Shown here piece by piece: positions 56,693 to 64,000 of a stretch of DNA of 64,000 nt (position 1 is its first letter; each line of letters begins with the position of its first letter). The translations under genes and the position numbers were made by a program. The DNA lies in contig NZ_VFAC01000003.1 of NCBI RefSeq assembly GCF_007644105.1, forward strand, positions 124,001 to 188,000, in the 5' to 3' direction. The notes beneath the pieces are model-generated. The model saw only the letters and a list, made by a program, of their open reading frames with translations. It did no database searches and was not told the origin of the DNA. This DNA comes from Elioraea rosea (GTDB lineage Bacteria > Pseudomonadota > Alphaproteobacteria > Acetobacterales > Acetobacteraceae).

Positions 56693-57358
56693 CTAGACGC
56701 CTGCGCTCTCGAGCGCGGCGATGTCGAGCATGCGCTCGAGCACCTCGGGCTCCTGTGCCCCGGCGATGGCGTGGCGCTCGCCGAACACGAAGCAGGGCAC
56801 GCCGTTGATGCCGAGGCGGTGGGCGCGGAGGTTGTCCGCGTGCACCGCATCGGTGCCGAAGCCTGCCGGCCCGTGCATCGCGGGCTCGCCGCGAAGCCCC
56901 GTCTCCGACCAGATCGCGCCGAGCGTCGCCCGGTCGCCAATGTCGCGGCCTTCGCAGAAATGCGCCGCGAACAGGGCATCGACGAGGTCCGCCGCGCGGC
57001 CCTCTGCCGCGGCGAGGCGGACGAGCCTGTGCGCCTCGACCGTCGATGGCGTGCGGGTGATCCGGTCGAACCGGAAGGCGAGGCCCTCGGTCTGGCCGAC
57101 CTCGGCGATCGCGGCATGCAGCCTGCGCGCGCGCTCCTCGCCGCCGAACTTCCTCTGCAGGTACTCCGCCCGCGCCATGCCGCGCGCAGGCATGTCGGGG
57201 TTCAGCAGGAAGGGGCGGTAGGACACGTCGACCACCAGGTCGGGCCGGCGGGCGACGGTGCGCGCCAGGCGCCTGACCCCGATCCAGCACCAGGGGCAGA
57301 CGAGGTCGAAGACGACCTCGACCGCAAGGCGCTGGGTGCGGGGGGCGAGCATGTTCAT
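56693..57358 (-). CDS. DsbA-family oxidoreductase (FrnE type)
   Basis: 221-aa cytoplasmic thioredoxin-fold protein with CPWC at Cys21-Cys24 (VFDLVCPWCWIG), an inserted alpha-helical domain, the cis-Pro in INGVPCFVFGERHAIAGAQ. FrnE-like proteins act in thiol redox or as isomerases such as 2-hydroxychromene-2-carboxylate isomerase. Neither 57358 nor 57352 ATG has a strong ribosome site. Convergent with mfd (10 bp). Confidence 0.88.
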   Translation of the reverse strand: MNMLAPRTQRLAVEVVFDLVCPWCWIGVRRLARTVARRPDLVVDVSYRPFLLNPDMPARGMARAEYLQRKFGGEERARRLHAAIAEVGQTEGLAFRFDRITRTPSTVEAHRLVRLAAAEGRAADLVDALFAAHFCEGRDIGDRATLGAIWSETGLRGEPAMHGPAGFGTDAVHADNLRAHRLGINGVPCFVFGERHAIAGAQEPEVLERMLDIAALESAGV

Positions 57359-57467
57359 GAAGGAAGGATAAACCGGACCCATTCGCGGGTCACGCGCCAG
57401 CGTTTCCGCTTTCGTTACCCCTGTCTGCGATCCCTGGCAGCGACAGCGCTTCAGGAAGGACGATCCA

Positions 57468-59156
57468 ATGGCCGTACCCATTCGTCTCGGCCTCGCGGGC
57501 CGCATCTATCTCGCCATCGGCATGATGGCGGCCGTCACCGTCGCCACCTTCGGCATCGGGCTTGTCGAGCTCCGCACCTATGACCGGACGCTGATGGCGG
57601 TGAAGAACGCCGGCGAGCGCACGGCGGTGGCGGAGCGGCTGAACGCGCTCGTGTACGCCGCTGTGATGGACAGCCGCGGCATCTACATGTCCGAGAATAC
57701 CGAGAAGGCGAAGCCCTTCGCTGCCGGGCTCAGGCGCTTCCTCGCAGCGATCGAGCGCGACGTGACGGAATGGGAATCGCTTCTGCCGGAGGATCGCCGA
57801 GCGGGATTCGCCCCGGTGAAGGCCGGCGCGGCCGACTTCGTGCGCCTCCGCTCGGAACTCGCGCGGCTCGGCACGGAGGTGTCGATCGCCGAGGCGAACC
57901 GCATCGGCAACAACGACGACAATCGCCGCAACCGCGCTGCCTTCAACGCCGCGATCGATGCGGCGGCGAAGCAGACGGCCGAGGAGATGGAGGTGCTTGC
58001 CGCCGCCGTGGCAGGCCTCTTCCGCAGTACCGCTTTCTGGCTCGGCGGTTCGGTTCTCGCCGCTTTGAGCCTGATCGGGCTGCTCGCGGTGCTGATGGTG
58101 CGACGGACGATCGTGCGTCCGCTCGCGGGCGTCAGCGATGCGCTTGCCGCCCTCGCCTCCGGTGACACCACCACCGTGGTTCCGGGCGCTGCCCGCACCG
58201 ACGAGATCGGCGCGCTCGCCCGCACCGCCGACAGCTTCCGCGAGGCGCTGGTCGCGCGCGCGGCGATGCAGGAGAAGGCCCGCGAGGAGGCAGAGGCCAA
58301 GGCCCGCCGCGCCGAGGTGATGGCCTCGGAGATCGCGCGCTTCGACGACGCCTCCTCCGGCGTGATGGATGCGCTGACGCAGGCCGCCTCCTCGCTCGGC
58401 GCAGCGGTCCAGGGCATGCGGGCGGTGGCGGAGGCCACGGCCTCGGGCTCGACGGCAATGGCCGGTGCTGCGGGCAGCGCGTCCTCGAACGTCCAGACGG
58501 TCGCTGCCGCGGCGGAGGAGTTGTCGGCCAGCATCAGCGAGATCACCCGCCAGGTGTCGGAGGCCGCGCGCATCGCCGGCCGTGCCGTCGACGAGGCCCG
58601 TCGCACGGATGACACCGTGCAGGGGCTGGCGGAAGGCGCGCGCAGGATCGGCGACGTGGTTCGCCTGATCAGCGACATCGCGGGGCAGACGAACCTTCTT
58701 GCGCTCAACGCAACGATCGAGGCGGCGAGGGCAGGCGAGGCGGGCAAGGGCTTCGCGGTGGTGGCGTCGGAGGTGAAGAACCTCGCCGCGCAGACGGGCA
58801 AGGCGACGGAGGAGATCGCCGGCCAGATCGAGGCGATCCAGGGCTCGACGGCGGAGGCGGTGACGGCCATCGGCGCGATCGGCAAGGTGATCGACGAGAT
58901 CGCCAGCATCGCCTCGGCGATCGCCGCCGCGGTCGAGCAGCAGGGTGCGGCGACGGCGGAGATCGCGCGCAACGTCCAGCAGGCCGCCGCCGGCACGGCG
59001 GAGGTCTCGGACAGGGTGAGCGTGGTGCAGCAGGCCGGTGCGGACGCGGACCGTCAGGCCGCGGTGGTGGCGGAGACCTCGCAGGACGTCTCGTCCGCCT
59101 CTGCGCGGATGCGCCAGGAGGTCGAGACCTTCCTCGGGCGCCTAAAGGCGGCCTGA
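57468..59156 (+). CDS. Methyl-accepting chemotaxis protein
   Basis: 562 aa: first helix at about 8-33, a periplasmic helical sensor (about 34-185), second helix near 186-211, HAMP ([22 protein letters not shown]), and the cytoplasmic signalling hairpin with tip [34 protein letters not shown]. No C-terminal pentapeptide for CheR docking. Ligand unknown. No other chemotaxis genes in this window. AAGGACG precedes the ATG. Confidence 0.93.
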   Translation: MAVPIRLGLAGRIYLAIGMMAAVTVATFGIGLVELRTYDRTLMAVKNAGERTAVAERLNALVYAAVMDSRGIYMSENTEKAKPFAAGLRRFLAAIERDVTEWESLLPEDRRAGFAPVKAGAADFVRLRSELARLGTEVSIAEANRIGNNDDNRRNRAAFNAAIDAAAKQTAEEMEVLAAAVAGLFRSTAFWLGGSVLAALSLIGLLAVLMVRRTIVRPLAGVSDALAALASGDTTTVVPGAARTDEIGALARTADSFREALVARAAMQEKAREEAEAKARRAEVMASEIARFDDASSGVMDALTQAASSLGAAVQGMRAVAEATASGSTAMAGAAGSASSNVQTVAAAAEELSASISEITRQVSEAARIAGRAVDEARRTDDTVQGLAEGARRIGDVVRLISDIAGQTNLLALNATIEAARAGEAGKGFAVVASEVKNLAAQTGKATEEIAGQIEAIQGSTAEAVTAIGAIGKVIDEIASIASAIAAAVEQQGAATAEIARNVQQAAAGTAEVSDRVSVVQQAGADADRQAAVVAETSQDVSSASARMRQEVETFLGRLKAA

Positions 59157-59176
59157 GCAGCAACTTCAAACGAAAG

Positions 59177-59206
59177 GGCGGGCGGCGCCTAGCGGTGCCG
59201 CCCGCC
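59177..59206 (-). terminator. Hairpin between the MCP gene and the glycine-zipper gene
   Basis: GGCGGGCGGC and GCCGCCCGCC (10-bp perfect arms, 10-nt loop) lie between two convergent genes. On the minus strand it is followed by CTTTCGTTTG, so it is best placed to end the lipoprotein transcript; on the plus strand it lies 20 bp after the MCP stop without a T run. The TTTCGTTT tail also follows the hairpin after grxD. Confidence 0.55.
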
Positions 59207-59246
59207 GGATCGCGTCCTATGCCAAGGCTTCAGCGCCAGGCAGCCC

Positions 59247-59486
59247 TCAGCGCCAGGCGGGCCTGCCGAGATTGACCTGGTCGCTGTTAGTGAGCGCGCC
59301 GGCCGCCGCGCCGAGCGCGCCGCCAACCACGGCGCCCTGCAGAAGCGTCGCGCCCGTCACGGCGCCGACGGCGAGGCCCGCGCCGGTGCCGATCGCGGCG
59401 CCGGAGAGTGCGCGGTCTCCGGTCGTGTTGCCGCAGGCGGCGAGAAGCAGCGTGGCGGCGAGCAGCAGCGGGGTAATGGGCTTCAT
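59247..59486 (-). CDS. Glycine-zipper lipoprotein (79 aa)
   Basis: Lipobox LLAA-Cys18 (LLLAATLLLAACGNTTGDRAL) and then a strongly glycine-zippered helix-helix region (GAAIGTGAGLAVGAVTGATLLQGAVVGGALGAAAGAL), as in SlyB/OsmB-type outer-membrane lipoproteins. GGAGAGGAG precedes the ATG. Small, standalone, function unknown. Confidence 0.85.
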   Translation of the reverse strand: MKPITPLLLAATLLLAACGNTTGDRALSGAAIGTGAGLAVGAVTGATLLQGAVVGGALGAAAGALTNSDQVNLGRPAWR

Positions 59487-59743
59487 GGGTCTCCTCTCCA
59501 GCGGGTCGCGAATCGGGTCGTCGGCATCATCATCGCGGATGAGTTGGCGGAAACACGGCATGACATCGGTCAAAACCGAGCGGCCGCTCACATTCACGCG
59601 AGCATCTCCCGTCGCACGCATCGCGCCACGGTCGCCAGCGTCAATGCGGCAGCGGCCGCCGGGTTGCACATCCTCCCTATGCTGGAACCCCGGATACGCG
59701 GCAAGATCACGGGCAAGCCGCACCGAATGAGGAACGACGACGC

Positions 59744-60274
59744 ATGGGCGCTTCCTTCGCCACCGAACGCCGCCTGCTCGCCGAGGATGAGCTCGGACCT
59801 GTCCAGAACAGCCATTACCCCGCCCTCGACGAGATGCCGCACGACGACCTCGTGTCGCTTGCGCGCTGGCTGCGCGAACGCCATGGCCGGGCGCGCGACA
59901 TCATCCGCGGCCGCCGCCGCGTGCGTCGCGGCAAGGCCGAGCCGCGCGGCACGGCGACCGAAAGCGCCTCGGAGCGAGGGCTGCAGGCGAAGAAGCAGGT
60001 CTTCGCGCGCGGGCTCAAGCGGGTGAATGCCCGCCTCGCGCAGATCGCGGGGGATCGCAAGCGCGAGCGTGCGCAGGCCGCGATGCGCGAGGCGCTCGCC
60101 CGCCGCGAGGCGCAGCCCGTGCATCACCCGCAGCCCGGGCGCACGGCGCATCGCGGCATGGCGGCGGTGCCGCGCGAGAAGCGCCGCGGCATCATCACCG
60201 GCGGGCGCGTCGGCAGCGTCTCGCAGCAGAACAAGTCCGCGCAGGCCGCCCGCGACAGCGGGCCGGGCGGCTGA
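59744..60274 (+). CDS. Conserved-looking basic hypothetical protein (176 aa)
   Basis: Arg/Ala/Lys-rich, no signal or membrane helix. N-terminal LAEDELGPVQNSHYPALDEMPHDDLVSLARWLRERHGRARDIIRGRRR has predicted helices and reads like a folded conserved part; the rest (RGLQAKKQVFARGLKRVNARLAQIAG, REALARREAQPVHHPQPGRTAHRGM) is highly basic and may bind nucleic acid. No known family. Upstream 257 bp has no gene. 25 bp ahead of the hydrolase gene. Confidence 0.55.
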   Translation: MGASFATERRLLAEDELGPVQNSHYPALDEMPHDDLVSLARWLRERHGRARDIIRGRRRVRRGKAEPRGTATESASERGLQAKKQVFARGLKRVNARLAQIAGDRKRERAQAAMREALARREAQPVHHPQPGRTAHRGMAAVPREKRRGIITGGRVGSVSQQNKSAQAARDSGPGG

Positions 60275-60299
60275 GCCGCCGCCTGTCGGGCGGCCATCG

Positions 60300-61757
60300 G
60301 TGAGGCGCTTCACGCTTCGCTGGCTGAAGCGCCTCGGCCTGCTCGCGGCGGGCGCGCTTGCGGCCTTCATCGTCGTCCGCGCCGTCGACAGCCAGGGCGG
60401 CCCCCCGCTCGAGCTCTGGCACACCGTCATCCCCGACGAGCCGCGCGCGGAGGCGATCGACCGGCTCGACTGGGAGGGCTACCTCGCCGAGGAGAGGCGG
60501 ATCTTCGACGAGATCCGCCGCGAGGTGGTCGAGAAGCTGCCCGAGCATGCGCGGAGGCCGGACAACCGCTATTTCGCGGACGGCCCGATCAACCCCCGCC
60601 ATTTCGAGAACGACTGGAACCGCTCCTACGTCCTCGTGCCGGAGGGCGCGCCGCGCGGCGGGGTGGTGCTGCTGCACGGGCTGACGGATGCGCCCTACAG
60701 CCTTCGCCACGTCGCCGCGCTCTATCGCGACCAGGGCTTCGTCGCGGTGGGCTTGCGCGTACCCGCGCACGGCACCGTTCCCGCCGCGCTCACCGACACG
60801 GTGTGGGAGGACTGGGCGGCGGCGACACGGCTTGCGATGCGCGAGGCGCGCCGCCGTGCGGGCCCCGCCGTGCCGATCCACATCGTCGGCTTCTCCAATG
60901 GCGGGGCGCTCGCGCTGAAGCATGCGCTCGATGCCGTCGAGGACGACAGGCTGGTGATGCCAGACCGGCTCATCCTCGTCTCGCCTATGGTCGGCATCAC
61001 CGCCTTCGCGCGCTTCGCCGGCCTTGCCTCGATCCCGGCCTATTTCCCGGCCTTCGCCAAGGCCGCCTGGCTCTCGATCATCCCCGAGTTCAACCCGTTC
61101 AAGTACAACTCCTTCCCCGTCAACGGAGCCCGCCAGTCGCACAGGCTGACGCAGGCGCTGCAGACGCAGATCAGGGCGCATGCGCGCGACGGGCGCATCG
61201 CGCGGCTGCCGCCCGTGCTGACCTTCCAGTCGGTGGTGGATTTCACCGTCTCCACGCGCGCCGTCGTCACCGCCCTCTACGCGAACCTGCCTGCCAACGG
61301 GTCGGAGCTCGTGCTGTTCGACCGCAATCGCGCGACCAAGCTCGGCCCGCTGCTTCGCCCGACCTTCGACACGGTGGCCGCGCGACTCGTTCCGGATGCG
61401 CCACGGCCCTGGCGGCTCGTTCTCGTCACCAACGCAGACGACGCGACGACCGAGACGGTCGCGCGCGTGACGGAATCGGGCGCGACCGAGGAACGCATCG
61501 TGCCGCTTGGCGCAACCTATCCGCGGCATGTCTTCTCGCTTTCCCATGTCGCGCTACCCTTCCCGGAGTGGGACCCGCTCTATGGTGCGAGCCCGGCCTC
61601 GCCTGCCGCCTATGGTGTTGAGCTCGGAACGATCGGCGCGCGCGGCGAGGTCGGCGTCCTGATCGTCAGCCTCGACAATCTCGCGCGCATGAGCTGGAAC
61701 CCGTTCTACGACGACATGATGGCGCGGATCGCGGCGATGATCCCGGTGCCGCGGTGA
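60300..61757 (+). CDS. Membrane-anchored alpha/beta-hydrolase (485 aa)
   Basis: N-terminal basic stretch and one helix (VRRFTLRWLKRLGLLAAGALAAFIVVRAV), then an alpha/beta-hydrolase domain: oxyanion loop LLHGLTDAPYSLRHV, nucleophile Ser in HIVGFSNGGALAL, and His in SLSHVALPFPEWDP. The long linker and late insertion resemble the carboxylesterase/lysophospholipase types that act on lipids at the membrane. Starts with GTG at 60300. A second anchored hydrolase follows 34 bp downstream. Confidence 0.8.
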   Translation: MRRFTLRWLKRLGLLAAGALAAFIVVRAVDSQGGPPLELWHTVIPDEPRAEAIDRLDWEGYLAEERRIFDEIRREVVEKLPEHARRPDNRYFADGPINPRHFENDWNRSYVLVPEGAPRGGVVLLHGLTDAPYSLRHVAALYRDQGFVAVGLRVPAHGTVPAALTDTVWEDWAAATRLAMREARRRAGPAVPIHIVGFSNGGALALKHALDAVEDDRLVMPDRLILVSPMVGITAFARFAGLASIPAYFPAFAKAAWLSIIPEFNPFKYNSFPVNGARQSHRLTQALQTQIRAHARDGRIARLPPVLTFQSVVDFTVSTRAVVTALYANLPANGSELVLFDRNRATKLGPLLRPTFDTVAARLVPDAPRPWRLVLVTNADDATTETVARVTESGATEERIVPLGATYPRHVFSLSHVALPFPEWDPLYGASPASPAAYGVELGTIGARGEVGVLIVSLDNLARMSWNPFYDDMMARIAAMIPVPR

Positions 61758-61791
61758 GGCGCCGTGCGGGGCAGCGCGCACCGACGCTGAC

Positions 61792-62721
61792 GTGAGACGG
61801 CGCTTGGCCCTCCTTGCCCTGATCGGACTCGTCGTCGTCCTTGCCGCGCTCGCCGCCTGGGCCTGGACGCCGGACCGCGGGCGGGCGGAGCTCGAGGCGC
61901 GCTACCTCGCCGCGCCGGGCGACATGCTCGAGGTCGGCGGAACGAGGCTGCATGTGCGCGAGGGCGGGCGGGCGGATGCGCCGGCCGTCATCCTGCTCCA
62001 CGGCTTCGGCGCCTCGCTTCACACCTGGGAGCCCTGGGCCGAGGCGCTCGCCGCGACGCATCGCGTGATCCGCTACGACCTGCCCGGCTTCGGCCTCTCG
62101 CCGCCCGACCCGAACGGCGACTATTCGCTCGCGCGCGACGTCGCCCTGCTCGGTGCGCTGATGGACAGGCTCGGCGTCGCGGAGGCAGCGCTCGTCGGCC
62201 ATTCGATGGGCGGCAGGGTCGCCTGGCATTTCGCCGCACGGCACCCCGCGCGCGTGACCGCGCTCGTTCTGGTCGCGCCCGACGGCTTCGCCTCTCCCGG
62301 CAAATCCTATGGCGAGGCGCCGAAGGTCGGCCCGCTACTTGGGCTGATGCGCCATTTCCTGCCGCGCGCGCTGCTGCGCCCCAACCTCGCCGCCGCCTAT
62401 GCCGACCCCTCGCGCCTCGATGAGGCGACGGTGACGCGCTACCATGACCTGATGCGCGCGCCCGGCGCGCGGGATGCCATGCTCGCTCGCCTCTCGCAGG
62501 CCGTTCTCGAGGACCCCGCCGGGCTGCTGCCGCGCATCACCGCGCCGGTGCTGCTGCTGTGGGGCGAGCAGGACCGGATGATCCCGGCCACGCACGCTGC
62601 CGACTACGTTCGGTTCCTGCCCGAAGCGCAGGTCGTTCGCCTGCCAGGCCTCGGCCATGTCCCGCACGAGGAGGACCCGGCGCGGTCTCTCCCGCCGGTC
62701 GCGACGTTCCTCGGCGGGTGA
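61792..62721 (+). CDS. Membrane-anchored alpha/beta-hydrolase (309 aa)
   Basis: GTG start; N-terminal helix (RRLALLALIGLVVVLAALAAWAW), HGFGASLHTWEPW, nucleophile in LVGHSMGGRVAWHFA, Asp in LLLWGEQDRMIP, His in LPGLGHVPHEEDP, so full Ser-Asp-His triad. Compact type (like epoxide hydrolase / haloperoxidase-like esterases). Together with the upstream gene it forms a tandem pair of unrelated hydrolases with the same topology; substrate unknown. Confidence 0.85.
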   Translation: MRRRLALLALIGLVVVLAALAAWAWTPDRGRAELEARYLAAPGDMLEVGGTRLHVREGGRADAPAVILLHGFGASLHTWEPWAEALAATHRVIRYDLPGFGLSPPDPNGDYSLARDVALLGALMDRLGVAEAALVGHSMGGRVAWHFAARHPARVTALVLVAPDGFASPGKSYGEAPKVGPLLGLMRHFLPRALLRPNLAAAYADPSRLDEATVTRYHDLMRAPGARDAMLARLSQAVLEDPAGLLPRITAPVLLLWGEQDRMIPATHAADYVRFLPEAQVVRLPGLGHVPHEEDPARSLPPVATFLGG

Positions 62722-62829
62722 CCACTTGCGCATCGCGGAAACGGCGCGACCAGGCGCTTGACCGGACGGCCCGCTCTCCCCATCGTCTCGGCCGGAGCGA
62801 GAACCGCCAAGAGCGAGGGGAGACGTCGT

Positions 62830-63279
62830 ATGGTCGATGTATCGATCAACGGGCAGTCGCGCCGTCTGGATGCCGATCCGGACATGCCGCTGCTTTGGGC
62901 TTTGCGTGACCTTCTTGACCTGACCGGAACGAAATACGGCTGCGGCATCGCGCAGTGCGGCGCCTGCACCGTGCATGTCGACGGCGAGCCGGTGCGCGCC
63001 TGCGTCACGCCGCTCTCCGCCGTCGCGGGCCGGAAGGTGACGACGATCGAGGGGCTGCACCCGGAGGGCAAGCACCCCGTGCAGCAGGCCTGGGTCGATG
63101 CCCAGGTGCCGCAGTGCGGCTACTGCCAGTCGGGGCAGATCATGTCCGCCGCGGCGCTGCTCGCGAAGAACCCGAACCCGTCGGATGCCGACATCGATGC
63201 CGCGATGGAAGGCCATCTCTGCCGCTGCGGCACGTACCAGCGCATCCGCACCGCCATCAAGCGCGCGGCAACGAGCTGA
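62830..63279 (+). CDS. (2Fe-2S)-binding subunit of a molybdenum hydroxylase
   Basis: 149 aa with the plant-type cluster Cys38/Cys43/Cys46/Cys58 ([22 protein letters not shown]) and a second cluster in [10 protein letters not shown] and [11 protein letters not shown], the xanthine-oxidase family small subunit (IorA/CoxS type). AGGGGAGA upstream of the ATG at 62830; an earlier ATG at 62758 would add residues not typical of the family. Itself without signal, so it would cross the membrane with the Tat-tagged large subunit encoded 14 bp downstream. Confidence 0.94.
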   Translation: MVDVSINGQSRRLDADPDMPLLWALRDLLDLTGTKYGCGIAQCGACTVHVDGEPVRACVTPLSAVAGRKVTTIEGLHPEGKHPVQQAWVDAQVPQCGYCQSGQIMSAAALLAKNPNPSDADIDAAMEGHLCRCGTYQRIRTAIKRAATS

Positions 63280-63293
63280 GGGAGAACCGAGAG

Positions 63294-64000
63294 ATGAACG
63301 AGATGACTCTCTCCCGCCGCGGCGCGCTGAAGGCGACCGCCGCGGCCGCCGCCGCCCTGGTGCTGCCTGTCGAGGCGCCGGCGCAGCAGCTTCCGAATGA
63401 CGGGCTGTTCGCGCCCGCCGAGCCGCCCGCGCGGATCGGCGCGCCGAAGGCCTATATCCGCATCGCCGCGGACGGGCGCGCGACGATCTTCTCGCCGACC
63501 TCCGAGACCGGCCAGGGCACGCATACCGGCCACGCCATGATCTTCGCCGAGGAGCTCGGCCTGCCGCTCGATCGCATCACCGTCGAGGTCGGCCAGCCCG
63601 GACCGGACTTCCGGCGCATCCAGGGCAACGAGATGAACTCCGGCGGCTCGCTCGGCACCCGCTACTGGTATGCACCGTTCCGCAAGGTGGCGGCACAGGC
63701 GCGCGAGATGCTGGTCGCAGCCGCGGCGCAGCGCCTCGGCGTTCCTGCGGGCGAGCTCCGCACGGCGGAGGGCCGCGTCGTCCATACCGCGTCGAACCGC
63801 TCGCTCGGCTTCGGCGAGCTCGTCGAGGCGGCGATGGCGCTGCCCGTTCCCGAGAACCCCACGCTGAAGCCGGAGGGCGAACACCGGCTCCTCCGACAGC
63901 CGACGCAGCGGCTCGACGTTCCGCCGAAAGTGCGCGGCGCGGCGAAGTACGGCTCCGACGTCACGCTGCCCAACATGGTCTATGCGGTGGTGAAGCTCTC
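63294..64000 (+). CDS. Molybdopterin-binding subunit of a molybdenum hydroxylase (5' part)
   Basis: Runs off the window; 235 codons seen without a stop. Tat signal at the N-terminus (TLSRRGALKATAAAAAALVLPVEAPAQ), then IRIAADGRATIFSPTSETGQGTHTGHAMIFAEELGLPLDRITVEVGQPGPDF, and NEMNSGGSLGTRYWY, the N-terminal MoCo-binding start of the IorB/CoxL-like family. GGGAGAACCGAGAG precedes it. The pair probably oxidises an N-heterocycle or aldehyde in the periplasm, passing electrons to a c-type cytochrome; the substrate cannot be told. Confidence 0.9.
   Translation, partial: MNEMTLSRRGALKATAAAAAALVLPVEAPAQQLPNDGLFAPAEPPARIGAPKAYIRIAADGRATIFSPTSETGQGTHTGHAMIFAEELGLPLDRITVEVGQPGPDFRRIQGNEMNSGGSLGTRYWYAPFRKVAAQAREMLVAAAAQRLGVPAGELRTAEGRVVHTASNRSLGFGELVEAAMALPVPENPTLKPEGEHRLLRQPTQRLDVPPKVRGAAKYGSDVTLPNMVYAVVKL

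Overview
The window is about 64 kb of very GC-rich (roughly 70 % by eye), densely packed bacterial chromosome. Its markers point to an alphaproteobacterium, most likely of the Rhodospirillales/Acetobacteraceae type: a DUF1476 (F1-ATPase zeta inhibitor) gene, split PurS/PurL/PurQ, a class II DAHP synthase, two glutamyl-tRNA synthetases, a monothiol glutaredoxin beside a BolA protein, and a recG / sdhE-mfd divergence. The genus cannot be settled from sequence alone. GTG starts and 1-17 nt overlaps are common. I found no tRNA or rRNA gene, no CRISPR array, no insertion sequence and no phage gene.

Layout. 0-10.8 kb: a lower-GC orphan membrane protein, then a forward run of gabD, gor, class II DAHP synthase, a nicotinate phosphoribosyltransferase-like gene, an EamA transporter, nadE, a small acidic protein and gltX. 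10.8-16.3 kb: cysS-cimA, a metal module (CsoR-type repressor with a visible operator, RcnA-like exporter with a 21-histidine loop, DUF305 protein) and trmJ. 16.2-20.9 kb: an alpha/beta hydrolase, an orphan TctC-type binding protein and a complete TRAP transporter. 20.9-24.3 kb: rpsD, a cyclopropane-fatty-acid synthase and a glycosyltransferase. 24.3-34.4 kb: a reverse-strand purine block (purB ... purC-purS-x-purQ ... purL-bolA-grxD), interrupted by ppk2, a lipoprotein gene, a CigR-like gene, an NRDE protein and the zeta inhibitor. 34.4-38.9 kb: a TerC-family protein, a lipoprotein, msrP, and a small membrane protein coupled to a sigma-54 response regulator, facing a possible degenerate HPt protein. 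38.9-44.2 kb: a reverse operon for a GldG-type ABC system with DUF4340 and Nudix genes. 44.3-47.4 kb: a GntR repressor divergent from an operon of a multi-CXXC thioredoxin-like protein, a UGSC-family protein and a MaoC-like dehydratase. 47.5-64 kb: an animal-type haem peroxidase, a second gltX, recG / sdhE-mfd, a DsbA-like protein, a chemotaxis receptor, a glycine-zipper lipoprotein, two membrane-anchored alpha/beta hydrolases, and a 2Fe-2S subunit with the start of a Tat-exported molybdenum hydroxylase that runs off the window.

Most of the window is housekeeping. The least-explained and most system-like part is the GntR / Trx-CXXC / UGSC / MaoC cluster at 44.3-47.4 kb. It has its own 20-bp palindromic operator in a 23-bp divergent intergenic gap and a chain of cysteine motifs that suggests redox chemistry. 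Next come the CsoR-RcnA-DUF305 metal module with its operator, the transporter embedded in the NAD biosynthesis run, and the orphan sigma-54 regulator with its small membrane partner.
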